From assembly GCF_037126285.1 (NCBI RefSeq), contig NZ_CP147012.1, positions 4,362,676-4,426,675 of the forward strand: 64,000 nt of DNA, in the 5' to 3' direction. The notes under the pieces are model-generated. The model was not told the origin of the DNA, made no database searches, and was given only the letters and a program-made list of their open reading frames with translations. The DNA comes from Bernardetia sp. MNP-M8 (GTDB taxonomy: Bacteria; Bacteroidota; Bacteroidia; Cytophagales; Bernardetiaceae). Each line of letters starts with the position of its first letter. Position 1 is the stretch's first letter. This document shows positions 27,945 through 38,193 of this stretch, in pieces. Made by a program: the position numbers and the translations under genes.

Positions 27945-27978
27945 AAAAAAGCCTTTACAAAATCTGTAAAGGTTTTTT
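27945..27978. terminator. bidirectional terminator after nuoC
   Basis: CCTTTACA pairs with TGTAAAGG, with A run before and T run after. It serves nuoC and the converging gene that ends at 27999. Confidence 0.8.
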
Positions 27979-27998
27979 TGATAATTAAATTTTGAATT

Positions 27999-30900
27999 TT
28001 ATTCTATCATAAATTTGAAGTTTTCTGCTCCAAAATCTGTTGCTATATTTAAAATATAAATTCCTTTTGAAAGAGTTTTTGGTAAATTAATCACAACAAT
28101 TCCGTCAGATGCAGATTTTACTTCTATATTAGAGCTTACTTCTTGTCCTGTAATGCTCATGATTCTGAGTTGTTTTATCATTGAAGCGTCTACAAAACCA
28201 CGCATATAGAGTTCTCTTCCAGCTTTATTTGGATTTGGATAAAGTGCTGGAGGAAGATTGTTTGTAGTACGTGTAACCGAAACAGCTTTTGTATTAGTCC
28301 ATTTGCCATTATAATCTACTTGTTTGAGCCTATAATAGGCAGTTCCTAATAATGGTTCATAATCATTAAATAAATAATCGGTGCGCTCATTTCTAGTTCC
28401 TTTACCAACTACTTTTCCAATAGCTCTAAACTGTAAATCTTCTCCAGCACGCTCTACTAAGAAATAATCATTATCTAACTCAGTAGCTGTTGCCCAATGA
28501 ACCACTACTTTTTTAGATAGATTTTCAGCATAGAGAGAAATAAGTTCTACTGGAAGAAGACATTCATCTATAAAAGTTGGTTGTCCATTATCGCTATAAT
28601 CACACTCTCCATTTTCATATATAGAATTATCTGCTGCTGAATATTGAGGCAACGGATTTGCATTTCCATCGATATTACCCAATACATACATATTAAAATT
28701 ACCTCCATTTACATTTATTGAGAAAGATAGAGTCTGTGTTGCTCCAGGAGCTAGTACAATACCTAAAGTCAATACATTCAAAATATTTGAATTAGAACTA
28801 AATGGATTTTCATCATAAAATGTAATTGGTGTACTTGCAGGCAAGTTTGCATCTCCATCATTAGTTACTGTTACAGAAATAATAATTTCACCAGTAGGGA
28901 GACAGTTTGAATAATCTACATCTCCACCTGAACTTGCAGGCGTAGCATCAATAGTTGTTATTACCAAATTTCCTGTTGGTGTAAGCGAATTATTATCTTT
29001 ATCAAAAGAAGATACTTGTCTTATAAAAGAATTTAGAGGACCTGTTTGAGCAGGCGGACCTGCTATATATCCTGGTTGTATATGATTCTGTTGATTAGAA
29101 GGAATAGTAAGATTATCTTCTACATTAGTAATAAGATAAGTATGTTGATTCCACACAGGACGAGAACTAACCCAAGGACTACCCGAACCAGAGGCATACA
29201 CAGTTACTCTACCAATAGCATTATCATCTGGTCCGTTTTGGTTTTGGGAAGTTACAATAAGTTCAGAAAGTCCATCCTTATCTACATCTGCTACAATTGG
29301 ATACTCACTACGAGTACCTGATAGAGACACTACTCTCTCAACTACTGCTCCTGTTGCTCCATTAAAGATAATTACATCAGCTTCATCACTATAAATTACT
29401 TCTGAAATTCCGTCTCCATTAAAATCAAAGGTAGAGCCACTTGTACGGTCAGAAGTTTCGTCTGTAATTCCTACCCATTTCAAAACAAGAGCAGGACCAA
29501 AAAATCCATCTGCATCTGAATCTGTTTCAATAGCATAAAGGCGATTTCGTCCTCCCACTACAATTTCTAGCATTCTATCTCCATCTATATCTGCTAAATT
29601 AGGACGACCACCAACAGTAGTAACTTGTCCTCCATTTGTTAATTTGAAAGTTGTACCCATTTGTGCTTGTGTGCGTGGATTCCAAATAAAAATAGCTCCA
29701 GCAGCAGTACCTGTATTATCATATCCACAGGTAACCACATCTACACGTCCATCATTATCCATATCAGCCACACTTGCACGTCCATCAGTAATATTAGCAG
29801 GTGCAGAAGAAAGTAAAGTAAGCGTACCTGCTGTTAGGTTTACAGCATATATTCTGTTTCCTGTAACAAGTTCTAAACCCTGACAATCTCCACCACAAGC
29901 AACACCAGTAGCAGGAACAATATCAGAAGGAGAAAAGACATCATAAGCTACTGGAAAAGCTGCTGTATTATCATTTGGATGATTCCCTGAACTCAAAGTA
30001 TTATTTGGTGCAATATAGTTGGCTAATGTAACAGCATTATAAATGGCATTTCCAACATATACCTCTGGCACTCCATTTTGGTCAAAATCTGCTAGAGCAG
30101 GAGACATTTCTGAATGTCCTACAAGAACAGAAGATTGTGCTACCCAATTATTAATAGGTTGAGTTCCAGCAAGTGCCACAGAAGGATCAAATTCAAAACG
30201 ATATATTCTTCTATCATTGCCTGTAACAAATATATCTCCATTACCATCCCTATCCACATCACCTAAAGCAAGCATACTAAACTTATCTGTAACTGGAGTA
30301 GGAATTTGTTGAAGCAACTGTCCATCATCACCTGAATAAATATAAATATGAGGACTACGAGCCTGTCCATTTTTAGGACCTGCTGTATAAGGTGTATTGT
30401 ATGGATTTTTGGCTACCACTTCTGCGTGAATAGCATCATCTCCTGTGATTCCATTGGCTGCATATTCAGACCAGGTATCAGGAACAACATCTCCAATAAA
30501 TACGCCTCCACGTTGTTCTACTTCAAAATCTATATCATCAGTTTCAAACTGGATAGTAGTTGTAATATCTGGGTCTGGCGTATTAGGAAGAACACAGTCT
30601 GGTGGAACTTGTCCATAATAATAATCATCACAAGCAGGATCTGGAGTAGCAGAATTACCATTACAATCTCCATCATAACAATCTACCAAACCATCACCAT
30701 CATCATCACAACCATTGTTACAAGCTCCTGCTTCTGTTAAAGGAACTGTAGTATCATTTACACCAATAGTAATTTGTGCGCCATCTATTTCACTGGCAGG
30801 AACTACAAAAGTAATTGTTTGAGAAACAGGATTATATGTACCTGCTCCAAGGCGAGTATTTACGCCATTGATTCTTAAGTAGTATTGATCAGCACTATTT

Positions 30901-32171
30901 ACACAAGCAGGAGAAGCAAGACTCAAACCTCCTAAATCAAAACTCACTCGCAAATTACCATCATTATTATTTATATCAGTGACTTCCACCAACCAAAGAC
31001 GATTTGAATATTCTCCTACACCCAAAGGCGTTGTTCCTACACCAGAGTTGTGAGCTACAAATACATAATCTCTAATATCTTTAAAAAAATCTATATTTTG
31101 AATAAAAAAGCCTCCACTACTTTGTATGTTGGAGGAAATTCTATCTCCTGTTAAGTTTGTTGTTTCTTGTCCTATTCCTATCATTTGACTTCTAAAAGAA
31201 GGATTTTCAGGAAACATATCATCTGTTGCTAGTGTAAAAGCATACTTAGTAGAAAAATAATTCTCTACTATCTTACGAGCTACATTCGAACCATTATTAT
31301 AATAAGTAATTTCTCCAATACGACCATCAAAAAAAGTTCCTCCAGAAGTAGTTGGTGTTACATTTGTATTTGTCAAAGAAGCATTAGTAATATCAAATAT
31401 TTTGGAAGCGCCATTTACTGCTCCAATACCTGTATCATCAGTATGAGCTAAAAAAGTTCCTACAGGTAATGATGTTCTAACGATATTATCACTGACACTC
31501 ATTTGAGTTCCATTCAGAAAAGCTCTGAATGTATTAGTATAATTATTATCATACAGTAGAGTTACAAGATAATCTGTGTTAGCTGTAATTGTTTGTCTAA
31601 AAAAACGATAGCTTTCACCATTAGAAAATAAAGTGCTACCCCCTCCCACATTAGGCCAAACAGCTCCATCATTCCAAATGGCTACGTAAAGTACATTACC
31701 TGATAAATATATTCCCATTCCATTTGTTCCTCCACCTTCTTCATAAATAAATTGTAAAGTAGGAGAAACATCATTTGCACGAAAAGTCAAAGTCATTGCT
31801 TTTTGGTCATGAGTAGTGCTATTTATAGAATTGTCATCAGCCATTTGTAACCATTCTGTGTTAGCTCTGTCAAAACGGACAGAAGCATTTGCATAAACAC
31901 CTGTATTATTATAGTTTGGACGACGAGCAACAGTAGGCTGTGTAGCATCATTAGAACCTCCTACAACAAGGGCATTATCTATCCAAATCTGCACATCATT
32001 TCCGTTAGTTGGTGCTGGGTAGGGAAAAACTCCTGTGGTATAGGCTTGAGAAGGCAAAAACCAAAAAGGCATAGCACCTCCTCCCATGCCTCCAGGATAA
32101 AATTGTCCATAGCTCAAAGAGCTAAATCCAAAGTACAGACAAAATAAAATAAATAATAAAATTTTTCTCAT
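27999..32171 (-). CDS. T9SS-exported FG-GAP/LamG-like surface protein
   Basis: A 1,390-residue secreted protein with a signal peptide (MRKILLFILFCLYFGFSSLSYGQ). An N-terminal jelly-roll, LamG-like region (about 40-310; ASVRFDRANTEWLQM, DGRIGEITYYN) is followed by a short Asp-rich calcium-binding stretch (CDDDGDGLVDCYDGDC, near 490). Then come several FG-GAP/VCBS-type repeats with calcium-loop motifs (ADFDQNGVPEVYVG, ADMDNDGRVDVVT, ADIDGDRMLEIVV, FDFNGDGISEVIY, ADVDKDGLSELIV), a CARDB/DUF11-like domain, and a C-terminal sorting domain (LYPNPNKAGRELYMRG to GIYILNI). These repeats form propellers that bind ligands or carbohydrates in integrin-like proteins. It is likely displayed on the cell surface or released. 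It shares its C-terminal pattern with the next gene upstream. Confidence 0.87.
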   Translation of the reverse strand: MRKILLFILFCLYFGFSSLSYGQFYPGGMGGGAMPFWFLPSQAYTTGVFPYPAPTNGNDVQIWIDNALVVGGSNDATQPTVARRPNYNNTGVYANASVRFDRANTEWLQMADDNSINSTTHDQKAMTLTFRANDVSPTLQFIYEEGGGTNGMGIYLSGNVLYVAIWNDGAVWPNVGGGSTLFSNGESYRFFRQTITANTDYLVTLLYDNNYTNTFRAFLNGTQMSVSDNIVRTSLPVGTFLAHTDDTGIGAVNGASKIFDITNASLTNTNVTPTTSGGTFFDGRIGEITYYNNGSNVARKIVENYFSTKYAFTLATDDMFPENPSFRSQMIGIGQETTNLTGDRISSNIQSSGGFFIQNIDFFKDIRDYVFVAHNSGVGTTPLGVGEYSNRLWLVEVTDINNNDGNLRVSFDLGGLSLASPACVNSADQYYLRINGVNTRLGAGTYNPVSQTITFVVPASEIDGAQITIGVNDTTVPLTEAGACNNGCDDDGDGLVDCYDGDCNGNSATPDPACDDYYYGQVPPDCVLPNTPDPDITTTIQFETDDIDFEVEQRGGVFIGDVVPDTWSEYAANGITGDDAIHAEVVAKNPYNTPYTAGPKNGQARSPHIYIYSGDDGQLLQQIPTPVTDKFSMLALGDVDRDGNGDIFVTGNDRRIYRFEFDPSVALAGTQPINNWVAQSSVLVGHSEMSPALADFDQNGVPEVYVGNAIYNAVTLANYIAPNNTLSSGNHPNDNTAAFPVAYDVFSPSDIVPATGVACGGDCQGLELVTGNRIYAVNLTAGTLTLLSSAPANITDGRASVADMDNDGRVDVVTCGYDNTGTAAGAIFIWNPRTQAQMGTTFKLTNGGQVTTVGGRPNLADIDGDRMLEIVVGGRNRLYAIETDSDADGFFGPALVLKWVGITDETSDRTSGSTFDFNGDGISEVIYSDEADVIIFNGATGAVVERVVSLSGTRSEYPIVADVDKDGLSELIVTSQNQNGPDDNAIGRVTVYASGSGSPWVSSRPVWNQHTYLITNVEDNLTIPSNQQNHIQPGYIAGPPAQTGPLNSFIRQVSSFDKDNNSLTPTGNLVITTIDATPASSGGDVDYSNCLPTGEIIISVTVTNDGDANLPASTPITFYDENPFSSNSNILNVLTLGIVLAPGATQTLSFSINVNGGNFNMYVLGNIDGNANPLPQYSAADNSIYENGECDYSDNGQPTFIDECLLPVELISLYAENLSKKVVVHWATATELDNDYFLVERAGEDLQFRAIGKVVGKGTRNERTDYLFNDYEPLLGTAYYRLKQVDYNGKWTNTKAVSVTRTTNNLPPALYPNPNKAGRELYMRGFVDASMIKQLRIMSITGQEVSSNIEVKSASDGIVVINLPKTLSKGIYILNIATDFGAENFKFMIE

Positions 32172-32325
32172 GATAAATACTACTTTTATTGTGAATTATA
32201 TAAAAAATAAGGCTTGTTAAAAATGTTTTTTCTTTAAAAAAACTGTAATTTATGTTAATAGTTTAGATTTATAACGAATTATTCGTAAAGTTTATTTGCA
32301 AAAACAGTGTGTTTACTCTCAAACA

Positions 32326-32363
32326 TAAAAAAAGCTACTTTTGTAATAAAAGTTAGCTTTTTA
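32326..32363 (-). terminator. terminator of the 781-residue T9SS gene
   Basis: AAAAAGCTACTTTT pairs with AAAAGTTAGCTTTTT with a one-base bulge, 20 bases downstream of the gene ending at 32383. Confidence 0.65.
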
Positions 32364-32382
32364 AATGATACTATAACCTTTC

Positions 32383-34728
32383 TTATTCTACCACAAATTT
32401 ATAATTCTGCATTCCAAATTCTGTAACCACCTGTATTACATAAATTCCTTTTGCCATTTTTTGAGGTAAATCTATAGCTACGCCATCAAAAGTAGTTTTT
32501 AAAGTAGGATTTATTAAAACTCGTTGTCCTGTAATACTTATTATTTGAAGGTTTTGGACAGAAGATTTGTCTGTAATTCCTCTTAAATTCAACTCTTCTC
32601 CTGCACGGTTTGGATTAGGATATAGAGTAAAAGGAAGATTTGTAAAATTACGTTCTACACTTATAGTTTTGGTAAGCATTGTTTTTCCATTGTTGTCTAC
32701 TTGTTGTAGCCTATAATAAGCTGTTCGTGTCCAATATTCTTCATCTACAAATTCATAAGAAACTTGATTGTTAGTTGTTCCTTTACCTTTGACAAAAGCA
32801 AGGTCTTTAAAGTCTGTTCCATTCGTACTCCGTTGTACATAAAAACCTTTATTATCTTTTTCACTTATTGTCTGCCAATCCACCAAAATACTATTATCTG
32901 AATAATGGCGAGCATTAAAACCTAATAAAATAACAGGAAGAAGAATGTCGTCACAAAATACGGTGGTTTGTTCAGAAACATCAGCAGGACAGTCAGGTAC
33001 AGCAGAGCCTGTAACTTGAAACTCAAAATCAACTTCATCCGTTTCAGGGTCTGGTATTACTTCATAGGTAACATAAATAGTTCGTCGTGGCAATCCATCT
33101 GGATCTGTAAAAATCGCAGCACTACTATCAATACTAACTAAATTCAAGGTATAATTGGCAGGAACACTATTGATGGTAGTAGAGTAATTGAGTTCCCAAG
33201 CTTCATACTTATCTGGATTAATAGTAATATCAAATGTAATTTGGTTAAACTCATTATTTTGTCCTACCGTACAAACACCAGTTGCACCATTATCTATGAT
33301 ACCAAAATCTAATCTATCCATAATAAAAGTACTTGCTTGTTCAACACGACGAATATAAAACCAAGTATTTCTAGTATCGTCGTCTTCATTTGTCCAACTA
33401 TGTGCTGGTGAAGTTGCTCCATTCAAATTTCTTGTTCCTCCTAAAAGGGTTTGATCATCCCAAAATAAGGCTGGGTCTGATACAGGATTGCCACCAATAT
33501 CAAAACTGGGTCTTATCAAACTTATTGTATATCCATTTGGGTGGTTTTCTGCATCATACATGGGAATATGTGTAAGCCCTGATTGTACATAGGCAATAAA
33601 ATTAACTAATTCACCTTGAGGTACAGGATTACCTAACCCATCTAAACCATCCCAAGGGATATAAACAGTACTTGTAATAGCAGGAGCAACAGGTGCAGGA
33701 ACAAAACCTCCATTTAGAAGAACATCTCTAGTTCCTGGCTCGTATTCACCTGTTGGATTCAAATCTAAAAGAGCTTCTACAAACCCTGCTGCATTTATTT
33801 CTACTCTAACTACATATTCTCCACAATCTCTTGCTTCTACTTCAGAGATAGTTAAGTCGGGTATTCTACCTGTAGGATAGATAAGAGAATCAGGATTATT
33901 TAAAAATATAGGATATTCAGGTGCACTAAAATTGCCCCCTCTTGAAAGTCTATCGGTAGCTGAATTACCCGTATTTATTGTTCCGTAAGAGTTCATATTT
34001 ACTACGAATCCAATAGGGCGAATACCGTTAAAATTAACTCCTAGAGTTATTCTATCTGGTGTATAAGGAAACATAGTTGCTAGGAATGGATTGTTACCAT
34101 TAGCTGCATTCAAATCCCAAGAGGGTGAAAATAATCTTCCCAAAACAATCCCTGTAACAGGGTCTCTATTTGTAGCTGTAGGACTAAATACAGTAACATC
34201 AAAAAAGCGAATTATACGTCTAGCATTATTTTGAATAACATTCTGATTCGCTCCTCTATTAAACTCTATCCAATAATCTCCTGCTGCTGTGGCTGCAAAT
34301 GAAATATCATTATAACCTGTAGCATTTCCTACTAAAGTTCTAGGACCAGCTACTGCTCTATTATAATTGGTAATATATCCTGCTCCAGCAGTTGGCATAG
34401 CTGTATTTGCTACTACATCTACCACCGTGGAAGTCAAAGTATCGAAACGGCGAATTCTGTAATACAAATCATTACCATCATCTTGATTTCCAAAACCATA
34501 ATAAACTGTTTCTCCTGCTTCAGCATGAACATATAACCTTCTATCTGGAGGAGCATTATAAGTAAAAGAAAGTCTATTGGTTCTATCCCAAATCTGAATA
34601 GAAACACGATTAGGTTGTCCTGGTGTGCCTGCATCACCAATAGGCATAAGTTGTTTTGTGCCCTCTCCAAAGGAAAAAAAATTAATTAAGAAAAGAAGAG
34701 AACATATAATTAGTGTGTAGTTTTTCAT
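32383..34728 (-). CDS. T9SS-exported protein, function unknown
   Basis: A 781-residue secreted protein with a signal peptide (MKNYTLIICSLLFLINFFSFG). The body is a chain of beta-sandwich modules without a family I can name; MYDAENHPNGY and FDVTVFSP lie in it. The last 190 residues contain a fibronectin-like segment (LDWQTISEKDNKGFYVQRS-type, here ILVDWQTISEKDNKGFY) and the T9SS sorting tail (FTLYPNPNRAGEELNLRG to GIYVIQVVTEFG). This tail is closely similar to that of the gene at 27999. Bacteroidota often use this kind of protein as a surface adhesin or shell component; that is inference. The 210-base gap to the downstream gene contains a terminator, so the two are separate transcripts. Confidence 0.82.
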   Translation of the reverse strand: MKNYTLIICSLLFLINFFSFGEGTKQLMPIGDAGTPGQPNRVSIQIWDRTNRLSFTYNAPPDRRLYVHAEAGETVYYGFGNQDDGNDLYYRIRRFDTLTSTVVDVVANTAMPTAGAGYITNYNRAVAGPRTLVGNATGYNDISFAATAAGDYWIEFNRGANQNVIQNNARRIIRFFDVTVFSPTATNRDPVTGIVLGRLFSPSWDLNAANGNNPFLATMFPYTPDRITLGVNFNGIRPIGFVVNMNSYGTINTGNSATDRLSRGGNFSAPEYPIFLNNPDSLIYPTGRIPDLTISEVEARDCGEYVVRVEINAAGFVEALLDLNPTGEYEPGTRDVLLNGGFVPAPVAPAITSTVYIPWDGLDGLGNPVPQGELVNFIAYVQSGLTHIPMYDAENHPNGYTISLIRPSFDIGGNPVSDPALFWDDQTLLGGTRNLNGATSPAHSWTNEDDDTRNTWFYIRRVEQASTFIMDRLDFGIIDNGATGVCTVGQNNEFNQITFDITINPDKYEAWELNYSTTINSVPANYTLNLVSIDSSAAIFTDPDGLPRRTIYVTYEVIPDPETDEVDFEFQVTGSAVPDCPADVSEQTTVFCDDILLPVILLGFNARHYSDNSILVDWQTISEKDNKGFYVQRSTNGTDFKDLAFVKGKGTTNNQVSYEFVDEEYWTRTAYYRLQQVDNNGKTMLTKTISVERNFTNLPFTLYPNPNRAGEELNLRGITDKSSVQNLQIISITGQRVLINPTLKTTFDGVAIDLPQKMAKGIYVIQVVTEFGMQNYKFVVE

Positions 34729-35173
34729 AGTATTTTATATTTGAGTGGACAACCTCTATTAGCAGTCAATAAACTAACTCCTAATAATTGGGATTTTCAG
34801 AAACAAGTTTTTATTCAAAATAATATTCTGTTTTTGTAGGTGTTTTCTAATAATATTAATCTTATTTGATACCAGTAGTGCATTATTTGAAGATATAACG
34901 AAATAAAATTTGGAAAAACATTAACTTTACGAAAGTCCTATTAATGTATCTAAAATCAAAATTTAAGCCACTAAGTAATCATATTAACTAAAATTGAAAA
35001 AGGTTGCATTCTGTGATGTGCTTTTTATGACAAATCATAGTCATTTAGAGATAGAAATTGATAGATTAAAAACGTTTCTATATTTTTTGGTCTTTTTTTA
35101 GTAGCTTCGTAGGAACTTGTAGGAGTTATTTTTTAACCCAAACTCTCTTTTATTAAAAATACAAAAAAAATCA
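34729..35173. other. divergent intergenic region
   Basis: A 445-base AT-rich stretch between a minus-strand T9SS gene and a plus-strand dynamin gene. Promoters for both must lie here, but I could not find an exact TAnnTTTG box, and there is no repeat or gene. Confidence 0.5.
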
Positions 35174-36898
35174 ATGAAAAGCCGTATTATAGACAAACGT
35201 CTTCAAAAATTTCGTCTTCGTTTGGACGAAACAATCAAAAATTTACACAATCTCACTCAAGATATTCAGAGTAAGGAGCTTTCTAGTACGGTTAGTGAAC
35301 TGCGCCAACGCATCAACGAACCCTATATGTTTGTAGTTGTAGGTGAAGTAAAGGCAGGAAAGAGTAGTTTTGTCAATGCACTTTTAGAAACTGAAAAAGA
35401 CATTTGTAAGGTAGCACCAGACCCTTGTACGGATACAGTTCAGCAGATTTTATATGGTGAAGAAGAACAGATTATGGTAATGAATCCACATCTGAAAAAG
35501 ATTCTTTTACCTGTTGAGATTTTAAAGGAGATTGCCATTGTTGATACCCCTGGAACAAATGCCATTTCGGAAGGACACCAAAAAATTACAGAAGATTTTA
35601 TTCCTTCTTCTGATTTAATAGTTTTTGTCTTTGAGGCTAAAAACCCATATCGACAATCTAGTTGGGACTTTTTTGATTTTATTCATAAAGATTGGAGAAA
35701 GAAAATAATTTTTGTTCTTCAACAATCTGATTTATTAAATGAAGCTGATTTAAACACAAACATTGAAGGAGTACGAAAACATGCAGAGAAAAAAGGATTA
35801 TTAGAACCTCAAATTTTTGCTGTTTCTGCTAAATTAGAACAAGAAGGAAAACATGAAGAAAGTAATTTTGCAGGAATAAGAGAATACATAAAAGACAATA
35901 TAACAGGAGGACGTGCGCCACTTTTGAAGCTCAAAAATAATATTGATACTTCAAAAACTATTCTTTCAAGAATAAAAGAAGGGGTAAATCTTAGAGAAAA
36001 ACAGCTTGAAGCAGATAGTAAATTTAGACTAGATGTAAAGAAAACACTCAACGATCAAGAAAAAAAATCCTTGTATCAAGTTGATGTTTTGATAGAAAAT
36101 ATTTTGGGTGCTTATGAAAATATTACACGAGAAACCGAACAAGAAATTAGTAAAGGATTAAATCCTATTAATTTGTTAGGAAAATCTTTTAAATCAATGC
36201 TTTCAGATAAAGAATCTGTAAAAGTGTGGTTTGAGCGTGTAGCACAAGATTTGGAACGCAATCTTACCAAAACCTTAACAGACAAACTTGGAGAAGGAAT
36301 TACAGCCATTGCAGATACAATTCAGCAAATGGCAAAAATGATTGACTTACAACTCAATAATAGTCCAAAAATTTTGAAAGAAAATCATGCTATTTTTGGA
36401 GATATTGCTGACCGTAGAAGTAGAGTTTTACAAGACTTACAAACCGAATTTCACGAGTTTACCAAAGAAACTGAAAATTTTGTTCATAAAGATTTGTTTC
36501 CAAAAGACACCAGTTTTGCAACTGATTTTGCAGCAGGTGGAGGCTTGGCAATTGTAGGTGTTGCCTTGACAGTCTTGACACAAGGTGCAGTTTTTGATAT
36601 TACAGGTGGAATTATTACGGCTGTTGGTCTACTTTTTACGGGCGTTACAGTAATGGTCAAAAAACAGAAGATTATGCAAAAATATAGAGAGCAGATTAGC
36701 CAAGGAAAAAAAGCTCTCAAAGAAGAAATTTATCTAAAACTCTCTACTTACATTGCCAATCTAAAAAATCAAATCGACGCTAACTTCAAGGATTTTGATT
36801 TATTGATGGAAATGGAACAAAAACAAATCTTAGAACTCAAAAATCAATACGAAACAATTGATAGAGAATTAGAGAAAATTTTAGATGAGTTGATTTAG
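35174..36898 (+). CDS. bacterial dynamin-like GTPase
   Basis: A 574-residue large GTPase of the dynamin family. G1 is GEVKAGKSS (57-65), G3 is IVDTPGTN (122-129), and QQSD near residue 181 stands where G4 (T/NKxD) is expected. The C-terminal part is a helical stalk (ARETEQEISKGLN-like, LREKQLEADSKFRLDVKKTL) with a hydrophobic hairpin at about 450-490 (GGGLAIVGVALTVLTQG, GGIITAVGLLFTGVTVM) that should insert in membrane. Such proteins remodel or repair membranes; some defend against phage-induced membrane damage. Here it stands alone, whereas many bacterial dynamins come in pairs. Confidence 0.85.
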   Translation: MKSRIIDKRLQKFRLRLDETIKNLHNLTQDIQSKELSSTVSELRQRINEPYMFVVVGEVKAGKSSFVNALLETEKDICKVAPDPCTDTVQQILYGEEEQIMVMNPHLKKILLPVEILKEIAIVDTPGTNAISEGHQKITEDFIPSSDLIVFVFEAKNPYRQSSWDFFDFIHKDWRKKIIFVLQQSDLLNEADLNTNIEGVRKHAEKKGLLEPQIFAVSAKLEQEGKHEESNFAGIREYIKDNITGGRAPLLKLKNNIDTSKTILSRIKEGVNLREKQLEADSKFRLDVKKTLNDQEKKSLYQVDVLIENILGAYENITRETEQEISKGLNPINLLGKSFKSMLSDKESVKVWFERVAQDLERNLTKTLTDKLGEGITAIADTIQQMAKMIDLQLNNSPKILKENHAIFGDIADRRSRVLQDLQTEFHEFTKETENFVHKDLFPKDTSFATDFAAGGGLAIVGVALTVLTQGAVFDITGGIITAVGLLFTGVTVMVKKQKIMQKYREQISQGKKALKEEIYLKLSTYIANLKNQIDANFKDFDLLMEMEQKQILELKNQYETIDRELEKILDELI

Positions 36899-36983
36899 TT
36901 TTATAAAACACTCAATAAAGGTTATCACAGTTATTTTTACAGTCTTCTAGAATGTTAAATTTGATGAAATACTGTTTTTGATC

Positions 36984-37002
36984 TTCAGACTGGAAGTCTG
37001 AA
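36984..37002. repeat. short palindrome between genes
   Basis: TTCAGACTGGAAGTCTGAA is a perfect 8-bp stem with a three-base loop, in the 187-base gap after the dynamin gene. It lacks a T run, so it looks like an extragenic palindrome rather than a terminator. Confidence 0.5.
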
Positions 37003-37085
37003 CTACCTTAATACAAACCGTGATAAGGTTTAATGATAATAATTATTCTCTTACAATTATTCAAATCCAAAAATAAAAAAAGAAT

Positions 37086-37838
37086 ATGATACTCGTAACT
37101 GGTGGAACAAAAGGAATTGGTAAAGCAATTTTAGAAAAATTTATGCAGAATGGGCATGATGTAATCACATGTTCAAGAAATAATGAAGAGCTTTTTGCGC
37201 TCAAAGAAGAATTAGAAGGCAACTATTCTACCAAAGAAAATCCTGTTGTTTTATATTATCGACAAGCTGACTTATCTAAAAAAGAAGATATTATTTCTTT
37301 TGGAGAATACGCAAAGAAAATCATTTTACTCAACGAGAAGGAAGCAAAGAAGGAAAATAGCACTACCAAAGGCTTTGAAGTAATGGTAAATAATACAGGG
37401 GTTTTTATTCCAGGGAAAATCTTAGAAGAAGAAGAAGGTAGTTTTGAAATGCAAATGCATACGAATCTTTTTAGTGCTTATCATCTTACTCGTCTGTTAG
37501 TTCCTATTTTAGTAGAACGAAAAAGTGGTCATTTATTTAATATTTGTTCGACAGCAAGTATTACAGCTTATCCAAATGGAGGAAGTTATTGTATTTCTAA
37601 ATTTGCACTTCATGGCATGACCAAAGTATTGCGTGAAGAACTCAAAGAACACAATGTAAAAGTTACTTCAGTTATGCCTGGCCCTACTTATACATCAAGT
37701 TGGGAAGGTTCGGGTTTGCCTCAGGAGCGTTTTATGCCTTCAAGTGATATTGCTGAATCTATTTTTTCTGCTTATTCACTTTCAAAACAAACGGTTATAG
37801 AAGAAATTATTATGCGTCCACAATTTGGAGATATTTAA
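37086..37838 (+). CDS. short-chain dehydrogenase/reductase (SDR)
   Basis: A 250-residue classical SDR. The cofactor loop is TGGTKGIG (5-12), the structural NNAG motif appears as NNTG (102-105), and the catalytic Ser and Tyr-x-x-x-Lys are in CSTAS (154-158) and YCISK (168-172). Arg31 in SRN after beta-2 suggests NADP(H) preference. A slightly long loop at about 80-96 (NEKEAKKENSTTKG) is unusual. The substrate cannot be told from sequence; neighbours give no pathway. Probably monocistronic, since both flanks are non-coding. Confidence 0.88.
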   Translation: MILVTGGTKGIGKAILEKFMQNGHDVITCSRNNEELFALKEELEGNYSTKENPVVLYYRQADLSKKEDIISFGEYAKKIILLNEKEAKKENSTTKGFEVMVNNTGVFIPGKILEEEEGSFEMQMHTNLFSAYHLTRLLVPILVERKSGHLFNICSTASITAYPNGGSYCISKFALHGMTKVLREELKEHNVKVTSVMPGPTYTSSWEGSGLPQERFMPSSDIAESIFSAYSLSKQTVIEEIIMRPQFGDI

Positions 37839-38193
37839 AATACCACCTGCTATTTTCTATTATTCTATACCTGTTTTTCCACGATTAAAATCGTGGGTTT
37901 CATTTATTTATGCATTTCTTTGCATGTAAAACAGGTTAAAATCCTATTCAATTTATAATTTTGCCATTGTCGGTGTCTTCACCGACGATAGCAAAACATA
38001 AATAAGAATCATTTTTTCTATAATTTACGACTTTTTGTTTTGTATACTTAAAATACAACAAAACGTAGCGTCAAGTTTTTACTCAAACAGCTTCTAAAGT
38101 TTAATCTACAAGCAAAGACAAAAAACTTTATTTTTCAATTTCCGTATGCAAAAATAGAAATTTAGATTATTCTTTTACTCAAAAATTCACATA
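37839..38193. other. intergenic region with partial MITE copy
   Basis: A 355-base stretch. About 37903-38000 is a partial copy of the MITE core seen at 38756 and 57736 (segments such as AAACAGGTTAAAATCCT and GCCATTGTCGGTGTCTTC), without clear terminal repeats. A hairpin CCACGATTAAAATCGTGG lies at about 37879-37896. No gene is seen. Confidence 0.55.
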
